Source: Citrus sinensis
Taxonomy: Eukaryota; Streptophyta; Magnoliopsida; Sapindales; Rutaceae
Assembly: GCF_022201045.2 (NCBI RefSeq)
Contig: NC_068559.1
Coordinates: forward strand, 1,302,001-1,366,000
Direction: 5' to 3'
DNA length: 64,000 bases
Shown: in pieces, positions 37,001-48,715 of the stretch
How positions within the stretch are numbered: the first letter of the stretch is position 1
How the letters are laid out: every line of letters begins with the position of its first letter
Position numbers and translations under genes: made by a program
The notes under the pieces: generated by a model
The model's database searches: none
What the model was told of the DNA's origin: nothing
What the model saw: only the letters and a program-made list of their open reading frames with translations

Positions 37001-39004
37001 AACCATTCTCCCGAAGCATGGGATCACATGCAGTTCAAAGACGTTGCTGTCAAAGTTGCTAATGTTGAGCTATATTATAAGGCCGTTCACTTCTACTTGC
37101 AAGAACATCCTGACCTCATCAACGATCTACTTAATGTGCTTGCACTTCGTGTGGACCATACACGTGTTGTTGACATTATGCGAAAGGTTTCTTCTTCTGC
37201 TTCCATATTTTTTTATTCCAATAAATTGCTTGAACTTTTTCTCTCAGCTCTTCAATTTATGATATTATATTATCTGTGGTATTAGGCTGGTCACCTTCTC
37301 CTTGTGAAGCCCTACATGGTTGCAGTTCAGAGCAACAATGTTTCTGCTGTGAACGAGGCTTTGAATGAGATTTACGTTGAGGAGGAGGACTACGAGAGAT
37401 TGCGTGAATCTATTGATATGCATGATAACTTTGATCAGATTGGCCTTGCACAGAAGGTGAGATGCAACTATTCAATATTGTGATTTTTTTCTGTTGATAA
37501 GAGTCTTTAACTTATAATCCTTTTTGGAATGGTTTGAGCAGATTGAGAAACATGAGCTTTTGGAAATGAGACGAGTCGCTGCATATATTTACAAAAAGGC
37601 TGGCAGATGGAAGCAATCTATTGCACTGTCAAAGAAAGACAAGGTTTACAAAGATGCGATGGAGACTGCCTCACAATCTGGTGATCGTGAACTTGCAGAG
37701 GAGTTGCTGGTTTATTTCATAGAACAGGTGCTTCATTAGGGTTGATTCTTCTGATATCGTATGGCTATAATTTTTGGTTTATTTGTTGAATGTGATCTAA
37801 TTATTATATTGAAATTGTTGCAGGGGAAGAAGGAATGCTTTGCGTCATGCCTGTTCGTTTGTTATGATTTGATCAGACCTGATGTTGCTCTTGAACTTTC
37901 TTGGATGAACAACATGATCGACTTTGCCTTCCCATATCTCTTGCAGGTGTTTTTTTTTTCTTTGCATCTGTAGTTTTATTATAATTATCGTTTATTATGG
38001 TGGGCTAATTGGATAAACCATTAGGTTTTCACTATGTTTAATGCAAAGTTAATGTCATTAACTTAAGCTTGTGGGCAACCAATTACCTGGAATTCTGACC
38101 TATAATTTAAATTTGGCTGAATCCTGTCTCATGGGAATTTGCTTATGTTGACTTAAGCTTTTGACACGTCTTCACTTTTAACTAGTAGAAATCATGATAT
38201 GAATGTTTCCCCCCTTCTTTCTTTCTCTAGCCATGAGGCTTCAGACATATCCTATCATCATCTGGATCGCCATTATCACTTTGCTTACCTTGCTGAGTTC
38301 ACCAATAGGATTTAATTATGACTAATTAATGATGCTAGTCTTTATGCATAATTGGCTCCTATTCATCCTTTTCATGAAGTTAAATCTTATGAATGATATT
38401 TTTCTCACCTTCATTTCCTTTGGTTGCAGTTTATCCGTGAATACACAGGCAAAGTTGATGAACTTGTGAAGGACAAAATTGAGGCTCAAATTGAAGTCAA
38501 GTCTAAAGAGAAAGAAGAAAAGGATGTAATTGCACAACAGGTGATTACTTTTATCATATCCCTTGCCTTACAGGAGTTGGTCATTTTTGCTTTCACTTGG
38601 GCTAGTTGGTTCTCGTACCAAAGGTCCATAGATTGTGAGTTTGAACTATAGATATGAACTGTTTTCCAACAAGCTGGGACGATGCCTGGTAGGGTGGGAC
38701 CCAAGCCTATGTGTGAAGTTTTTTATGTACTTGTGAGAAAGGCCCAATTCATAAAACATTTGGACAAACTTTTAAGTAGCATGCTTTATTTGGTATTAGG
38801 AATTCACAAAAGTTGTGCTATTTCATTGATACGATTTTCTTTGCCTTGTTGCAGAATATGTATGCTCAATTGCTGCCTCTTGCTTTGCCTGCGCCACCTA
38901 TGCCTGGTATGGGAGGTGGTTTTGCTTCAACAGCACCACCTATGGGTGGAATGGGAATGCCTCCGATGCCTCCTTTCGGCATGCCTCCAATGGGTAGCTA
39001 CTGA
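28030..39004 (+). CDS. CHC1: Clathrin heavy chain, complete
   Basis: This is the triskelion leg of clathrin coats, acting in endocytosis and trans-Golgi traffic. 29 exons: 28030-28074, 28391-28595, 29533-29621, 29718-29796, 29935-30062, 30610-30708, 30810-30998, 31077-31304, 31394-31459, 31563-31679, 31817-32014, 32673-32789, 32901-32960, 33301-33387, 33572-33655, 33755-33889, 33974-34036, 34119-34223, 34305-34417, 34503-34755, 34851-34987, 35062-35340, 35427-36429, 36701-37186, 37286-37456, 37542-37727, 37824-37946, 38430-38540, 38855-39004. They encode 1701 residues with every junction in frame (Arabidopsis CHC is about 1705). Domains are the N-terminal beta-propeller (about 1-330), the linker, clathrin heavy-chain repeats to about residue 1570, the trimerisation region, and a Met/Pro/Gly-rich tail ([16 protein letters not shown]). 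The intron after 34417 begins with GC. The 1003-bp exon is the largest. Confidence 0.97.
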
Positions 39005-39996
39005 TTTTGTTGATCAGATCGGGAAATAGGTGTAGTTGCTTGTTGGTTGGAGCACAAGAACTTAGCAGTTGTTTCAGGCTTGCTTTTGCGTGGTGTTCCT
39101 CAGGATTCGTCGCCTCCCATTGTTTTTTTGGTGTTCCTTTTGTCTCATGGTGAAAGTCTAATCAGAAATAACATGGCATTTTTTTGTACTAGTTGTGTGG
39201 ATATGTGTTGTAGTATTTTTTTTTTCCCGGGTAGCAGAGGCATTTTTTGGCTGCTGGTACAGAGCACGCCGAGAGTTTCCTGCTTTGTACTATTTTTCTT
39301 GTGGTCCAAAATTGACCAGGATTATCATTACCAAACACTTCTACAGATTTAAGTTCCAATTACAATATGTTCTGTATTTTCATTTTCATTCTTAATTTCC
39401 TTTATTTTCACAGCGTTGGATTTTCTGAAGATGGGAAAAATTACACTAATTTAGACAATAGTAATAAACTGTTTTTGCAGAACTATATTTTCATCAATGC
39501 CACGTGATTTGCACAGATTTGTGATAACGTCTGCGTTTGTACCGAGACATCTCCTCTTATTATTGTAAATATTATTGAGCAATCCAGCTATGACATTTCT
39601 AAAATTTCAATGCTCTAATTCACCAATTTAGTGGGTTAGCAAGAAAAGTACTTTATGGGATAGTCTCGTGGAATAATCACAATTTTTCTTTTTGGTTAAA
39701 TTATATTACGACACTATATTTAGAACGTTTGTTAGAAATTCAAATCAATACAATTAAGGAAGAGTGGCCTCCATCACGAATTTAAAGATCATTTAGAATT
39801 TTAGAGAGGAGTAGCTGTTGAGTCAGGGGTAATTTGGCCAGAGCGATCCAAATTTCTGCTGTTATTTGCAAAGTGAAAACAAGATAAAATGTTACGGAAA
39901 AATAATGTGAGTCAGAGGCAGAGCTCCCCTGGACCCCTGCTTCTATCTATTTCAATCTGATAACATATAAAGAAAGTAAACTTACAAAGTACCGAA
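39005..39996. other. CHC 3' UTR and ALG11 upstream region
   Basis: The 3' UTR probably runs to about 39400. The remaining 600 bases hold the ALG11 promoter. No clear TATA box was seen. Confidence 0.4.
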
Positions 39997-42826
39997 ATGG
40001 CGCCGTATGGGATTCTGATCTGGGCTGTAATCACAGCGGTCTTAGCCTCAATCTTGATCTTAGCTTCCCACGTACACAACGCCAGAAGAAATAGAACAAC
40101 ATCGGTGGCCTTCTTCCATCCATACACAAATGACGGGGGCGGCGGCGAAAGAGTTTTGTGGTGCGCCGTCAAAGCTATTCAAGAAGAAAGCCCCGATCTT
40201 GACTGTATTGTCTACACAGGCGACCACGACGCCTCCCCTGACTCCTTGTTGGCTCGTGCCGTCGATCGCTTCGGTGTCGAGCTCCTTCACCCACCTAAGG
40301 TGCCGTCATTTCTCTCGTTTGATTGTTTATTCCTTGTTTTTGTTTTATTAGGCTTTGCGTTTAAAGGTTTTATTTTCGTTAATTGATTCTTATGCTCAAT
40401 ATTTGCTAATCTGGCTCTATGGTGGTGGGATGGGAAATTGATTCATCCAAACGATGGACTGTATTGTATGTACTATTGATGGAGATGATAGTTCATTACG
40501 TGAAATGACCAATTTGACTTCCAGATGCTCCAAGGGTCATTTTGGTTACCTGCTGAGGATACTCTGACATTAGTTGATGAGAAAATGAGTGTAGAAAAGA
40601 CTCAAATCCACTTCTGTAGAAATTGGTGTGCTTCTTGAGAAACTGATTTGTGAATTTGTTTGTGTTAATTTCAGAATGTGATTGATTGACAGTTTTATTT
40701 AGTGGAATTTTGGAGGGAAACAACTAACTTCCCCTTGAATTATGCTCTGTTTGCTTGGGATAGGATCTCTTCAGCCATTGGATGAGGATTCGCTTGGATC
40801 CTAATTCATGATGATTAAATTTTCTTAGTTTTTGTCAATGGCTCAAACTGATTTTAAGATTAAATGGCTATTTTTCTATATAAGGACATGTGGTGAGGGA
40901 GGATTTGCTGGTACAAATCTGTTCACCTACAATTTTTTATTTCTGTGTTGTTCATGTTTGTTTGAATTTTCTTATGCTCAGGTGGTGCATCTTTATAGAC
41001 GGAAATGGATTGAAGAAAGTACTTATCCTCGCTTTACAATGATTGGTCAAAGTTTTGGTTCGGTCTATCTTTCATGGGAAGCTTTGTGCAAGTTTACACC
41101 TTTATACTATTTCGATACTAGTGGGTATGCATTTACGTATCCACTTGCTCGGATATTTGGCTGTAGAGTTATTTGTTATACGCATTACCCTACCATAAGT
41201 TTAGACATGATATCCCGTGTACGTGAAGGAAGCTCAATGTACAACAATAATGCCTCTATTGCTCAGAGGTGAGAGTGCTTTTATGAAATTATGATTTCTT
41301 TTATGTGGGTCATTTGTAATTGCTTTCCCACAAGTGGAACCTAACAACTGTTTCTTCTGTTGCAGCAATTGGCTATCTCAGTGCAAAATTGTCTACTATA
41401 CATTCTTTTCCTGGATGTATGGGTTGGTAGGCTCTTGTGCAGATTTGGCAATGGTGAACTCTTCATGGACACAGTCTCATATTGAAAAGCTATGGGGAAT
41501 ACCAGACCGTATAAAGCGAGTCTATCCTCCTTGTGATACTTCAGGACTTCAGGCCTGTAATCCTTTTTTTTCCCAAATTATTTCTATGGACCTATGTAAT
41601 ACATGTACTTTATTAATCGGCTGAATTATTGATTTCAATGCAACAAGATGATATGTTTTAACTAGTATTTGGCTGTTTGTTTTGGTGCTTGCATAAAAAG
41701 ATGTTTTTGTTATAGATAAAATATAGAAACATAATGTTTCAACCAATTTGCAATATTTCTGTTTTCCAAAAAATGCTACTTGCCTCCCATTTATGTTCAC
41801 ATCTTGAGTGGTTTCTTACAAGCTGCGGTTCTAACAGGTGCTTCCCTTGGAAAGGTCAACAGAATATCCAGCAATAATATCTGTTGCCCAATTTCGTCCA
41901 GAGAAGGTGGGATATAAACTTATAAGCACAAGGTACTACAGTTATTTAGACTCATAGTTGGACCCCTAGTTAAAGTAGTCCTTTGATATTTGATTCCGTT
42001 AATCAGGCACATCCTCTTCAACTTGAGGCATTTTCAGTTGCCTTGAGGAAATTAGATGCAGACTTGCCTCGGCCCAGACTCCAATTTGTGGGTAGTTGTC
42101 GAAATAAATCAGATGAAGAAAGACTGCAGAGTTTAAAAGATAAATCTATTGAACTGAAGGTGGATGGTAATGTGGAATTCTACAAGAATCTGTTGTACAG
42201 GTCTGTTCTGACCATTTTCATGCACCTCTTTGTTTTTACAATGAAATGGCAATTAGTTTATGATGAATTTTTAAAACTGTATTTGCAAAAATCCAAAAAC
42301 TGAATGTCCATCAAGGCATTGACTTGTATGTTTGCACTCGTTTTAAGTGTTGTGTAGTTGCAATTTGCAGGGACTTGGTGAAACTTCTGGGAGGCGCTGT
42401 TGTTGGAATTCATTCTATGATAGATGAGCACTTTGGCATAAGTGTTGTAGAATATATGGCTGCAGGGGCTATCCCCATCGGTAAGCATTTTAAATGATTT
42501 CTTAGTTAAACTAAATTACAAAAGTGCTGCTTGTATGCGTGTTTTTTTCTGTTTTATGATGTAGTGTCTTTTTGTCTTCAGCTCACAACTCTGCTGGTCC
42601 GAAAATGGACATTGTTTTAGAAGAAGATGGTCAGCAAACAGGATTTCTTGCCCAAAATGCTGAAGAATATGCAGATGCCATCGTGAAAATTATTTCGATG
42701 CCCGAAACTGAGAGACTCGAAATGGCTGCAGCAGCCAGGCGAAGAGCAGCCAGATTTTCCGAACAAAGATTTTATGAAGATTTTAAAGCTGCAATAAGAC
42801 CAATTCTATGTCATGCTGCTAGATGA
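39997..42826 (+). CDS. ALG11: GDP-Man:Man3GlcNAc2-PP-dolichol alpha-1,2-mannosyltransferase
   Basis: ALG11 (LEW3 in Arabidopsis) adds the fourth and fifth mannoses to the dolichol-linked N-glycan precursor on the cytosolic face of the ER. Exons 39997-40299, 40982-41268, 41366-41552, 41838-41906, 42007-42200, 42371-42480 and 42582-42826 give 464 residues, the family length. One N-terminal membrane anchor (about residues 4-26) is followed by the GT-B fold of family GT4. Visible motifs are [43 protein letters not shown], and the EX7E motif Glu366-HFGISVV-Glu374. Frame demands that exon 3 end at 41552 ([10 protein letters not shown]), so intron 3 starts with GC (GCCTGT). A GT four bases on would shift frame and hit a stop in exon 5. 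Confidence 0.94.
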
Positions 42827-43448
42827 TAAGATTGCTACAAAATACAACACACATGTAACAGAAAAAGCTAGTTGGATCTTTGTCAAAGAAATAGGTTTAC
42901 TACAATGTTGTTTATTTCAATTTTGGTAAGTCCAAATTTTGTTAACAAGTTCAAACTGAGCTCAGCTTTATGTTTATATGGGTTTAGGCTATTTTAACTA
43001 AAGTTTTTACTTAAAATTATAACATAAATCTTGAACCATTGATATCGTGTTATTCTAATGCCAAGGAGCTCATTAATTGAAAATGAATTATTTTCGAAAA
43101 TTTTATTAAAACTCTGTTGTGGACGGCCAATTGTTTGAAGAAAATATAAAAAAGAAAATTTTGAGCAGTGAAAAATACGGCTTTGGATTTTGGGCTTGGA
43201 ATATGTTTATGTTGAAAAAATAAATCAGCGCTACTTTTGTAAATTATCGATGCTTTTGGGCCATTCCGTCTTATACCCAGACGGGAAAATTTTTTTAAAA
43301 AAATGAAGATTTAAGATATTTGTGTCAAATAAAAAATAACCACGTGGCAAGCAAGTATCTGACGAAGCTCATCCTCTCGATTGAGTGCCACAAAGTATCA
43401 GGCTCTATCTTCCCCTCTTTCATGGTTGGACCATAAATCAATCAGAAG
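42827..43448. other. ALG11 3' UTR and upstream region of the next gene
   Basis: No gene in this stretch. CACGTGGC at about 43342-43349 is a G-box/ABRE-like motif about 100 bases before the next ATG. Confidence 0.45.
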
Positions 43449-45015
43449 ATGGCTGTTTCTCTCAATTCAGTCGTTGGCTTCAATGCAACGGTACCGTTTC
43501 TCTTCTTCATTTATTTATTTTTGCTTTTAAAAAAATGTTTTCCCTTTAATTTTCTAATCGCTTTTCAAGCAAGTTCTGGTTTTTCTAGTTTCTCTTGAAT
43601 TGAAGGAAAAACAATTTTAACTTCAAGGCCTGTGTTATTTATGCGTAGAGTGTATGTATATGGCTTCTGTTGCTGTATTTTGCATATTAGATACGGTCAT
43701 TGTTAATTTTAGTTATAGGTAGACACGCTCCAGACTGGAACTATATACCACTGATTGAATGAAGCATGGGGAAATGCCTTGTAGGTTGCTGTAGGAATAG
43801 TTCAGGAGCCTACAAGTCGTACTTTGAGTTTATTTTAGTGATCAATCCCGTACCCATGAGTGGTTTAGAAAATAGTTGTCATCTAGTCTCTGTTGTAAGG
43901 TGATTAATTTGCCTGTAAATTTGGGTTGGGCTACATCTTGCTATTACGCCAAAACCGAATGTGTTTCGGCATGCGTCTGACAATGTGTATTTTCATCTTG
44001 CTTTCTCTACCCTGCTGTGTCAGTTGCTTATTGATCGTAAATGGTTCTTGAATATGTTTCTAACCTTCATGAGGATGTAAGGGTTCAAAATGAAATTTGA
44101 ATGTTCTCTTTGGAGTTTATCTCGTATGTATGTTTTTTAAATGTCATTGAGCAGCAGCAATGTGTGTTTTTAGAAACTAAAAGAGCAATTTTGTTTATGA
44201 TATTTCCTGTCTAATTGTGTTCTAGACGTATCTTGGTGACTTTTATTCCCTTTGATTATTTACAATAATATACTTCTTCATAAAAGTTGTTTGCCCATTA
44301 TCAGCATGTGTCGAGATCTTCTGAGAGAGCTGCAGCACCAAGGGCTGTCCAATTTACATCCCCCTCGAGCATAACTGTTTCAAGGAGGAGGCATATAAAG
44401 AAAAGAACATGGGGCTTCTGTCGTTCGGTTAAAGATAGCAACCGTGTGGCCACAAACACCTCTGATGAGGTGTCTGTACATTCTGAAGGATCAGTTTCTG
44501 ATAATCAAGTTTCACCTGTCAATGCCTCCTCTTTGGATGCTGCCGAAGGGACTGGCCAGCTCCAAACAAGTGCTGATGGCTCAGGGCCTCAAACCTCTGA
44601 GGCTACTAATGGTTCAGTTGTTTCTTCATATCAAAAGCAGGATACGTCATCGTCAACTAACCAGCAATCTACATCAAAAAGATCTCCTTTAACAGCAAGG
44701 GAAAGATTAAGGGCGGCACGGGTTCTTAGCCGTTACACTGAAACAAAAGCTTCTAAATCGGATATGAGCAGTAAAGTATTGGATGCCTTGAAGGAAAGCG
44801 ATCGGGGAAAGAGAAGATCTCGCCTTCCTGAAGCCCCTACAAACTTGTTCGATGACAGCAAGAGAGGGCTGCCAAAGCCAGGCCTGACATTTCAGTTTCC
44901 TGGGGGTATGGACCTCTTTGTTATTGCATTCTCATTTGTTTTTATCAGCACGGTGATGTTTGCAACGACTTACCTTGTCTGGAAAGTTGGTGCCATCCAT
45001 TTCAATGAATACTGA
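43449..45015 (+). CDS. Putative plastid-targeted single-pass membrane protein, function unknown
   Basis: Exon 1 (43449-43490, MAVSLNSVVGFNAT) joins across an 814-bp GT-AG intron to exon 2 (44305-45015, starting HVSRSSERAA), giving 250 residues. The ATG follows AGAAG, and the MAVSLNSVVGFN opening plus a Ser/Arg-rich, acid-poor first 50 residues resemble a chloroplast transit peptide. The middle is a Ser/Thr/Gln-rich, probably disordered linker. A conserved-looking block LTARERLRAARVLSRYTE (around residues 150-170) and PEAPTNLFDDSKRGLPKPG precede one hydrophobic segment near residues 217-239. The tail is short (HFNEY). I do not recognise the family by function. Exon 1 is inferred from frame, splice sites and transit-peptide character, so it is less certain than exon 2. 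Confidence 0.75.
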
Positions 45016-45939
45016 GGTGGAGGTCGGTGTGATCTTGCAATTTTGGAAGATTCTCACAAACAAATTTTAGTTTCACGTCCTTTTGATGCTCAATCTTCTT
45101 TTACTAACTAGGATTTGTAATCTCTTTTAGATAAGAAATATACGTGATGTGCAAAGAATTATGTGGCCGGTGCTTATATGCATATGCATATTCACATTTG
45201 TCAGCCTTGTGTGAATGTCATCTTTTCTTTTGTGATTATGATGCTGAAACCATACAACACAATCAAACGCAATGGAGTTTTTATTTTTCATGGGATGTTA
45301 AAAAGCCCCATAAAATGATTTAGATTAGGAACATAGTGCAATGTTTGAATGAGCTACTTATTTGATGATCTTATTAATTATTTATGAGCTATTTCTCTTT
45401 GTAGCTTGTTTAGTATGTGTTTTTTTACAGGCAAACTCACATGTTTATCATTTCTGTTGGCTCTTACACTTGTCCATAATCTTTTGTTGATGTGATAAGA
45501 TACAACTGGTGTAAAAAAAACGCGCACATCAATTCTGCAACTTGTAACCTTAATTGTTCGATTCTTCGAAGCTGTTGTGTTACATGTTTAACCTTCTGCA
45601 TGTGATGAAGATAAGAATAGTTGTAGTAAAATGCGGCTTAAAAACTTTTAAATTTTTTAAATTTGTTATTGTTGGCCTGTAAAATTTTCTATTATGATCC
45701 TCCCATGTATTATATATTACGAAAAGTATGGGGTGTCCCAAAGAATAGGATTTTTTTCCCCATAGAACTGTAAGGGTGTAATAGTGAAATAACATTGCAT
45801 TATAAATGTAGTAGATTACAAATTTTCATCTACAAACATTAATTTTTTAAAATGTGAATTTACAGCTAGATTGTGTTGTCTACCTCTATATTGAAGCTAA
45901 ACGACGCGATTTAATCTTAAATCTATATTTTAATGCATG
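45016..45939. other. 3' UTR and intergenic DNA
   Basis: The 3' UTR probably covers the first 200-300 bases. The rest is AT-rich with no supported feature. Confidence 0.4.
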
Positions 45940-46063
45940 TAAATAAACTCGTTCTATCTTTATCTTTTCCTTTGTAATAGTTAAATAAATTCGTTTTATC
46001 TTTTTCTTTTTCTTTGTATAGCTAAATAAACTCGTTCTATCTTTATTTTTTCCTTTGTAGTAG
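45940..46063. repeat. Three tandem copies of a 41-42-bp unit
   Basis: Units start at 45940, 45982 and 46023 with TAAATAAACTCGTTCTATCT, followed by a T/C-rich half ending in TTTGTA. The copies differ at several positions. A partial fourth copy begins near 46064. Confidence 0.9.
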
Positions 46064-46085
46064 CTAAATAATAGATAAAATTATT

Positions 46086-46275
46086 TTGACAAACCAAAAT
46101 GTGTTCCAAATAGATCTCACAATGTGCACCAAGATCTTGCACATTCTAATTTTGGTACCTTTGTTGATGCCTTCTATGACAACGCAATTCCAAATTGAAT
46201 TGTTGAGACAAAACGTGTTTCGAATAGATTTTGCAGTGTGCACCAAGATCTTGCACATGCTCATTGTGGACTCTT
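46086..46275. repeat. Direct repeat, about 70 bp, spaced about 115 bp
   Basis: The phrase AATAGAT(C/T)T, then TGTGCACCAAGATCTTGCAC, occurs near 46111 and 46225, with related sequence upstream (GACAAA.C.AAATGTGTT). It lies in a short open frame on the plus strand, 46086-46370, but nothing shows that this is coding. Together with the 42-bp tandem repeats beside it, it looks like a transposon remnant. Confidence 0.7.
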
Positions 46276-47468
46276 TGCGACTATTGAAATTTTTGCCAAT
46301 CTTTTCAAGCCAATGGGAGCTAAGAGACGAAGAAAAAGATAAAAAGGATCTTGATACCGCTAGATCCTAGGGGAGAACATATAATTTATTGAGTGTTGTT
46401 GAGTGAGTGGTTGATAAGAAGTCGTATCAATCTTTAAAGTTCTTTAATTGTGAGTAACCCTTTTGGAGTGTGAACAGGGCCCTACATTTAAGAATCCAAC
46501 TTGTTATCGTAATTGAAGCCCTTCTTGTTTGCTTGTGTTGTGTAGGGCACCAAAGAAATAGCCTTATCTTGGGCTCAGAGTGAGCAAAAGAAAGTGGACA
46601 AGAAATAAAGCAGCCAATTTTTTTTAGATGACTTCCTTTGTGCTGCAGCAGCAAATTAAAGGACCTCGAATGAGAGAGAGAGGATGAGATCATCAAGTGT
46701 TTGGAAATAACACCATCAAGAGATGCCTAGAGGAACCCACCAACATGGTAGTGGGTTCAATTCAATATGACTTTTTAATCTCAAGAAAAGGGTAGTTCAT
46801 GGTCACGGATAAGTTTATTAGAAAAAAGAAAAAAAAAATGACAAAGTGAACTTTTACTGTTTCATATAATTTATATGTAGACTCTTCTTATATTAACAAT
46901 CAACACATATACCTTTTTTTGTTTTTTTGTTTTTGGTTTATTTAGGATTATTAAATATATCATAGTGGTGACCGTTTTACAAATTTGAAGAGATCTATGT
47001 GATTTTTTTTTTTTAAAAAAAAAGTGAGAGATGTCCATATATATGTATATATTAAGAAAAATTTTGAAATTTTTATGTCTGTTTCTATAAGAAAAATAGA
47101 CGATCTGTAATGTATTAACATTTGTAATTAGATCAAACAAACTACTTGGCTTAAAAAAAAAAAGGGGGGAAAAACGGATACCTTAGGAAAATCATTCACG
47201 TAACTTCTTATCCGAAGAAAATCTTTCACTATTATTTTAAAGTTATAAAAAAATTAGCTTTGAGGTTGACAGCCGGATAGAGCCAAAACTCATTTCTTTT
47301 GACCAATTGAAGGCTACAAGATATCACACCAATCACAATCAAGATATGAATATCACACACCCATTATTAGTGCACAAAACAGTAGCAATAACGCAACCGC
47401 AAGATGCCCAATAAAAAAGCTCAAATGGTTGCAGTTAAATTTCAGTACGATTTTTTGTTGCATTGGCA
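46276..47468. other. Intergenic DNA upstream of the bHLH gene
   Basis: A less AT-rich part (46380-46730) has the texture of a retroelement remnant but no recognisable domain. From 46780 on it is AT-rich, with homopolymer runs near 47010 and 47155. It includes the bHLH promoter, without a clear TATA box. Confidence 0.35.
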
Positions 47469-48410
47469 ATGGAAAACTTTAGTCATCAATCTGCTACAGC
47501 CTGCCCTGATCAAATGAATTATTGGGCTGCTAATTCCAACTTTCCACTCACATGGCTGCAGCAAACACCAGCACCCCATGTTAATTCATCAGCTTCTACT
47601 TCAAATTCAAATTCAAATTCAATTGATCATCACTTTCACGAGCTTCCTTATTCATGGTCAAATATTAATCCAATGACTCAAGAAGTCGCAGAAGACAGAG
47701 CCACTGCTGTTTCAAAGAGCCACAGTCAAGCTGAAAAGCGGCGCCGAGATAGAATTAATGCTCAGCTTGCAACTCTAAGGAAGCTAATCCCCAAGTCCGA
47801 GAAGGTGAGGTGTTGCAGCAGATCAGAAGCACTTAAAAAAAGAAAGTGCTTGATTCCCAAGTTGCTTCTACTTGGTACTTACATTCTTTAACTGTTATAT
47901 CTGCAGATGGACAAGGCAGCACTTTTGGGAAGTGCGATAGAGCATGTGAAGGACCTAAAGCTAAAAGCAATGGAAGTGAGCAAAACATTAACAATTCCAA
48001 CGGAAGTTGATGAAGTAACTGTTGAGTGTGAGCTTTTCCAAGCTGCAGAAGCACGGGCAGAAACAGAAGCAGGAAGCTCCATTAACAAAGTCAAGGGGGA
48101 TACTTTGATCAAAGCTTCTGTCAGCTGTGATGATCAGCCAGAATTGTACAAAGAAATCATAAGGGTGCTTAAGGGCCTCGGGCTAACAACAGTGAGAGCT
48201 GATATTTCAAGTGTTGGTGGAAGAATCAAAAGCATTTTGGTTCTTTGCAATAAAGATGCTTGTGATCATCAAGAGAGTGTTTCGTTAAGTAGACGTTTGA
48301 AGCAAGCATTACATTTGGCTCTAAGTAGAATGTCATCGTCTTCATCAATGGCATCAAACTGTCGCATTAGAAGCAAGAGGCAGAGATTGTTCTTGCCTTA
48401 TCATAATTAA
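47469..48410 (+). CDS. BHLH51: bHLH transcription factor, bHLH51-like
   Basis: Exons 47469-47804 and 47907-48410 give 279 residues. The start MENFSHQS is the first ATG in frame. The basic region (SHSQAEKRRRDRIN, from residue 84) has His85, Glu89 and Arg93, the H-E-R triad of E-box/G-box binders. Helix 1 (AQLATLRKLIPKSEK) ends exactly at the intron, and helix 2 (MDKAALLGSAIEHVKDLKLKAM) starts exon 2. The C-terminal part (SCDDQPELYKEIIRVLKGL to IKSILVLCNK) looks like an ACT-like dimerisation domain. The N-terminus has a short Ser/Asn run encoded by TCAAAT repeats. The family (bHLH30/32/51/106/107) acts in the nucleus, and its best-known member is TMO5. Position next to ALG11 supports the bHLH51 assignment. 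Confidence 0.9.
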
Positions 48411-48644
48411 TTAATTTCTCATGACAAAAAATTAATGATATGTTTCCAAATTTTCTTTTGGTGTATCCTTTATTCCCTTTTACTTATTTCTTAATGAACT
48501 TTTGAGATATCACAATTCAAACATGCTTTGTCCTATTAACTAGTACCTGAGCTTGAGATTGGATTTGAGAGAATAATAACAATTTTTGCGTGCAAAAGGC
48601 TTAAAAAGAGCGTAGAATTAGATATTTGGAAGGCGATGGCTATG

Positions 48645-48715
48645 TCCAATAGCCGTGCGGTCATAGCCACTCCTTTTGACCGTGAAGGCATGGCTATGAT
48701 CATACGGCTATTGGA
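48645..48715. repeat. Hairpin-forming inverted repeat, 25-bp arms
   Basis: Arms 48645-48669 (TCCAATAGCCGTGCGGTCAT and on) and 48691-48715 are reverse complements except at three positions. Two of these would be G-U pairs in RNA. The loop is 21 nt. Just upstream, 48632-48644 (GGCGATGGCTATG) also repeats, in direct orientation, the start of the right arm (GGCATGGCTATG). It lies about 235 bases past the bHLH stop codon. Confidence 0.9.

Noticed and set aside
46871-47140. Lys/Ile-rich minus-strand frame
   Set aside because: AT-rich low-complexity translation, without any gene signal.
47463-47468. Two-codon upstream extension of the bHLH frame
   Set aside because: It would begin at TTG. The first ATG is at 47469.
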